Shown in pieces: positions 63,540-64,000 of a stretch of 64,000 nt of DNA. A program made the position numbers and the translations under genes. Numbering within the stretch: the first letter of the stretch is position 1; every line of letters starts with the position of its first letter. Below the pieces are notes generated by a model that did not search any database, was not told where the DNA came from, and saw nothing but the letters and a program-made list of their open reading frames with translations. Source of the stretch: a virus. Where the stretch lies: positions 22,501-86,500 of IMG/VR virus record IMGVR_UViG_3300028822_000042. The stretch is one strand, 5' to 3'.

Positions 63540-64000
63540 CCATCTTGTTTACGAGTTCATTGAACATAGTTTTCGATTCCCAGCCAAGTATTCTCTTTGC
63601 CTTCATGGGGTTGCCTAGTAAGGTCTGTACCTCTGTAGGTCTAAAATACTGAGGATTAACATCTATTCTTACAATACCATTCTGATCTATGCCCTTACGC
63701 TTTTCATCCTTGCCTTCAAAGGTCAAGAACATACCTGCTCTTGCAAAGGCCAACTTACAGAACTCTTCTACTGAATGGTTTTCACCAGTGGCAATAACAA
63801 GATCATGTGGTTTGTTCTGCTGGAGCATCATAAACATTGCTTCCACGTAGTCAGGGGCATATCCCCAGTCTCTGAGAGCAGATAGATTTCCAAGTGATAA
63901 TTTTTTCTGCTTGCCGGCCTTGATCTTGGCGACAGACATGGTTATCTTCCTCGTAACGAAGTTCTCTCCTCTCCTCTCCGATTCGTGATTGAAAAGTATT
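63496..64000 (-). CDS. gmd: GDP-mannose 4,6-dehydratase, C-terminal part (cut by window edge)
   Basis: The frame runs through the right edge. Upstream of the first internal ATG it encodes [19 protein letters not shown], a hallmark of GDP-mannose 4,6-dehydratases (usual HESPRRGE, here SE for SP). Then come [28 protein letters not shown]-type [14 protein letters not shown], and [23 protein letters not shown], all characteristic of the C-terminal half. The true start and the catalytic Tyr-x-x-x-Lys lie outside. It makes GDP-4-keto-6-deoxymannose, precursor for fucose, perosamine or rhamnose sugars. Its last 44 bases overlap the next gene. Confidence 0.93.
   Translation of the reverse strand, partial: ILFNHESERRGENFVTRKITMSVAKIKAGKQKKLSLGNLSALRDWGYAPDYVEAMFMMLQQNKPHDLVIATGENHSVEEFCKLAFARAGMFLTFEGKDEKRKGIDQNGIVRIDVNPQYFRPTEVQTLLGNPMKAKRILGWESKTMFNELVNKMVDHDMHEYCGKRHK

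Noticed and set aside
63455-63652. Plus-strand 65-codon frame at the right end
   Set aside because: It is antisense to the GDP-mannose dehydratase and its downstream gene and has no ribosome site.
1-64000. tRNA genes, CRISPR arrays, insertion sequences, integrase or attachment sites
   Set aside because: None was seen by eye on either strand. The heavy AGA use would fit a phage tRNA-Arg, but no cloverleaf was found in the few gaps.

Overview
The window is one contiguous piece of a large tailed-phage genome with a contractile (myovirus-type) tail. The evidence is a recognisable order of head, neck, tail sheath, tail tube, assembly chaperone, giant tail-interior, baseplate and fibre genes, with almost no intergenic space, start/stop overlaps and strong GGAGG-type ribosome sites. 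The DNA is AT-rich by eye and uses AGA heavily for arginine. The structural module alone exceeds 56 kb, which suggests a large genome. The host cannot be named. A tail peptidase of the M15/DUF882 type and surface-sugar enzymes fit a Gram-negative host, but this is inference.

Layout. 1-1154 is the 3' part of the major capsid gene, ending at a strong intrinsic terminator (about 1183-1225). 1246-5049 holds head/neck genes: two small acidic proteins, an Ig-like plus adaptor-like protein, a Cys4 neck protein and a tail-terminator-like protein. 5068-9551 holds the sheath and three tandem tube-like paralogues, with a second terminator after the first tube gene. 9634-10967 holds a probable pair of tail assembly chaperones. 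10981-26008 holds three giant proteins: a hydrophobic-segment tape-measure/ejection candidate (1393 aa), a 1461-aa protein with RNA-polymerase-like catalytic features, and a 2151-aa baseplate hub with an embedded M15 peptidase. 26011-33395 holds the baseplate proteins (gp25-like, J-like and wedge proteins). 33410-56753 holds fibre and adhesin proteins, including two with S74 intramolecular chaperone domains and one built of dozens of YadA-head-like repeats.

From 57140 to the right edge the strand switches. A tightly overlapping leftward operon encodes GDP-mannose 4,6-dehydratase (cut by the right edge), two small related LWH-motif proteins, two paralogous GT-B/GT9-like proteins, a SAM methyltransferase, an SGNH-hydrolase/FkbM-methyltransferase fusion, a PAPS-type sulfotransferase, a DegT-family sugar aminotransferase and a small coiled-coil protein. 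Together these could make and decorate an aminated, methylated and possibly sulfated deoxysugar on the virion or the host surface.

The most interesting candidate is the 1461-aa protein at 15164-19549. It has a DFDRD motif preceded by LGSR and RHP motifs spaced much as in RNA polymerase beta-prime, and followed by G-x-V-N and LAE...GKHG motifs like those of the QDE-1/YonO/crAss-type two-barrel polymerases. Its gene lies inside the tail module, so it could be a virion-packaged RNA polymerase delivered with the DNA by a contractile-tailed phage. This rests on motif reading only.
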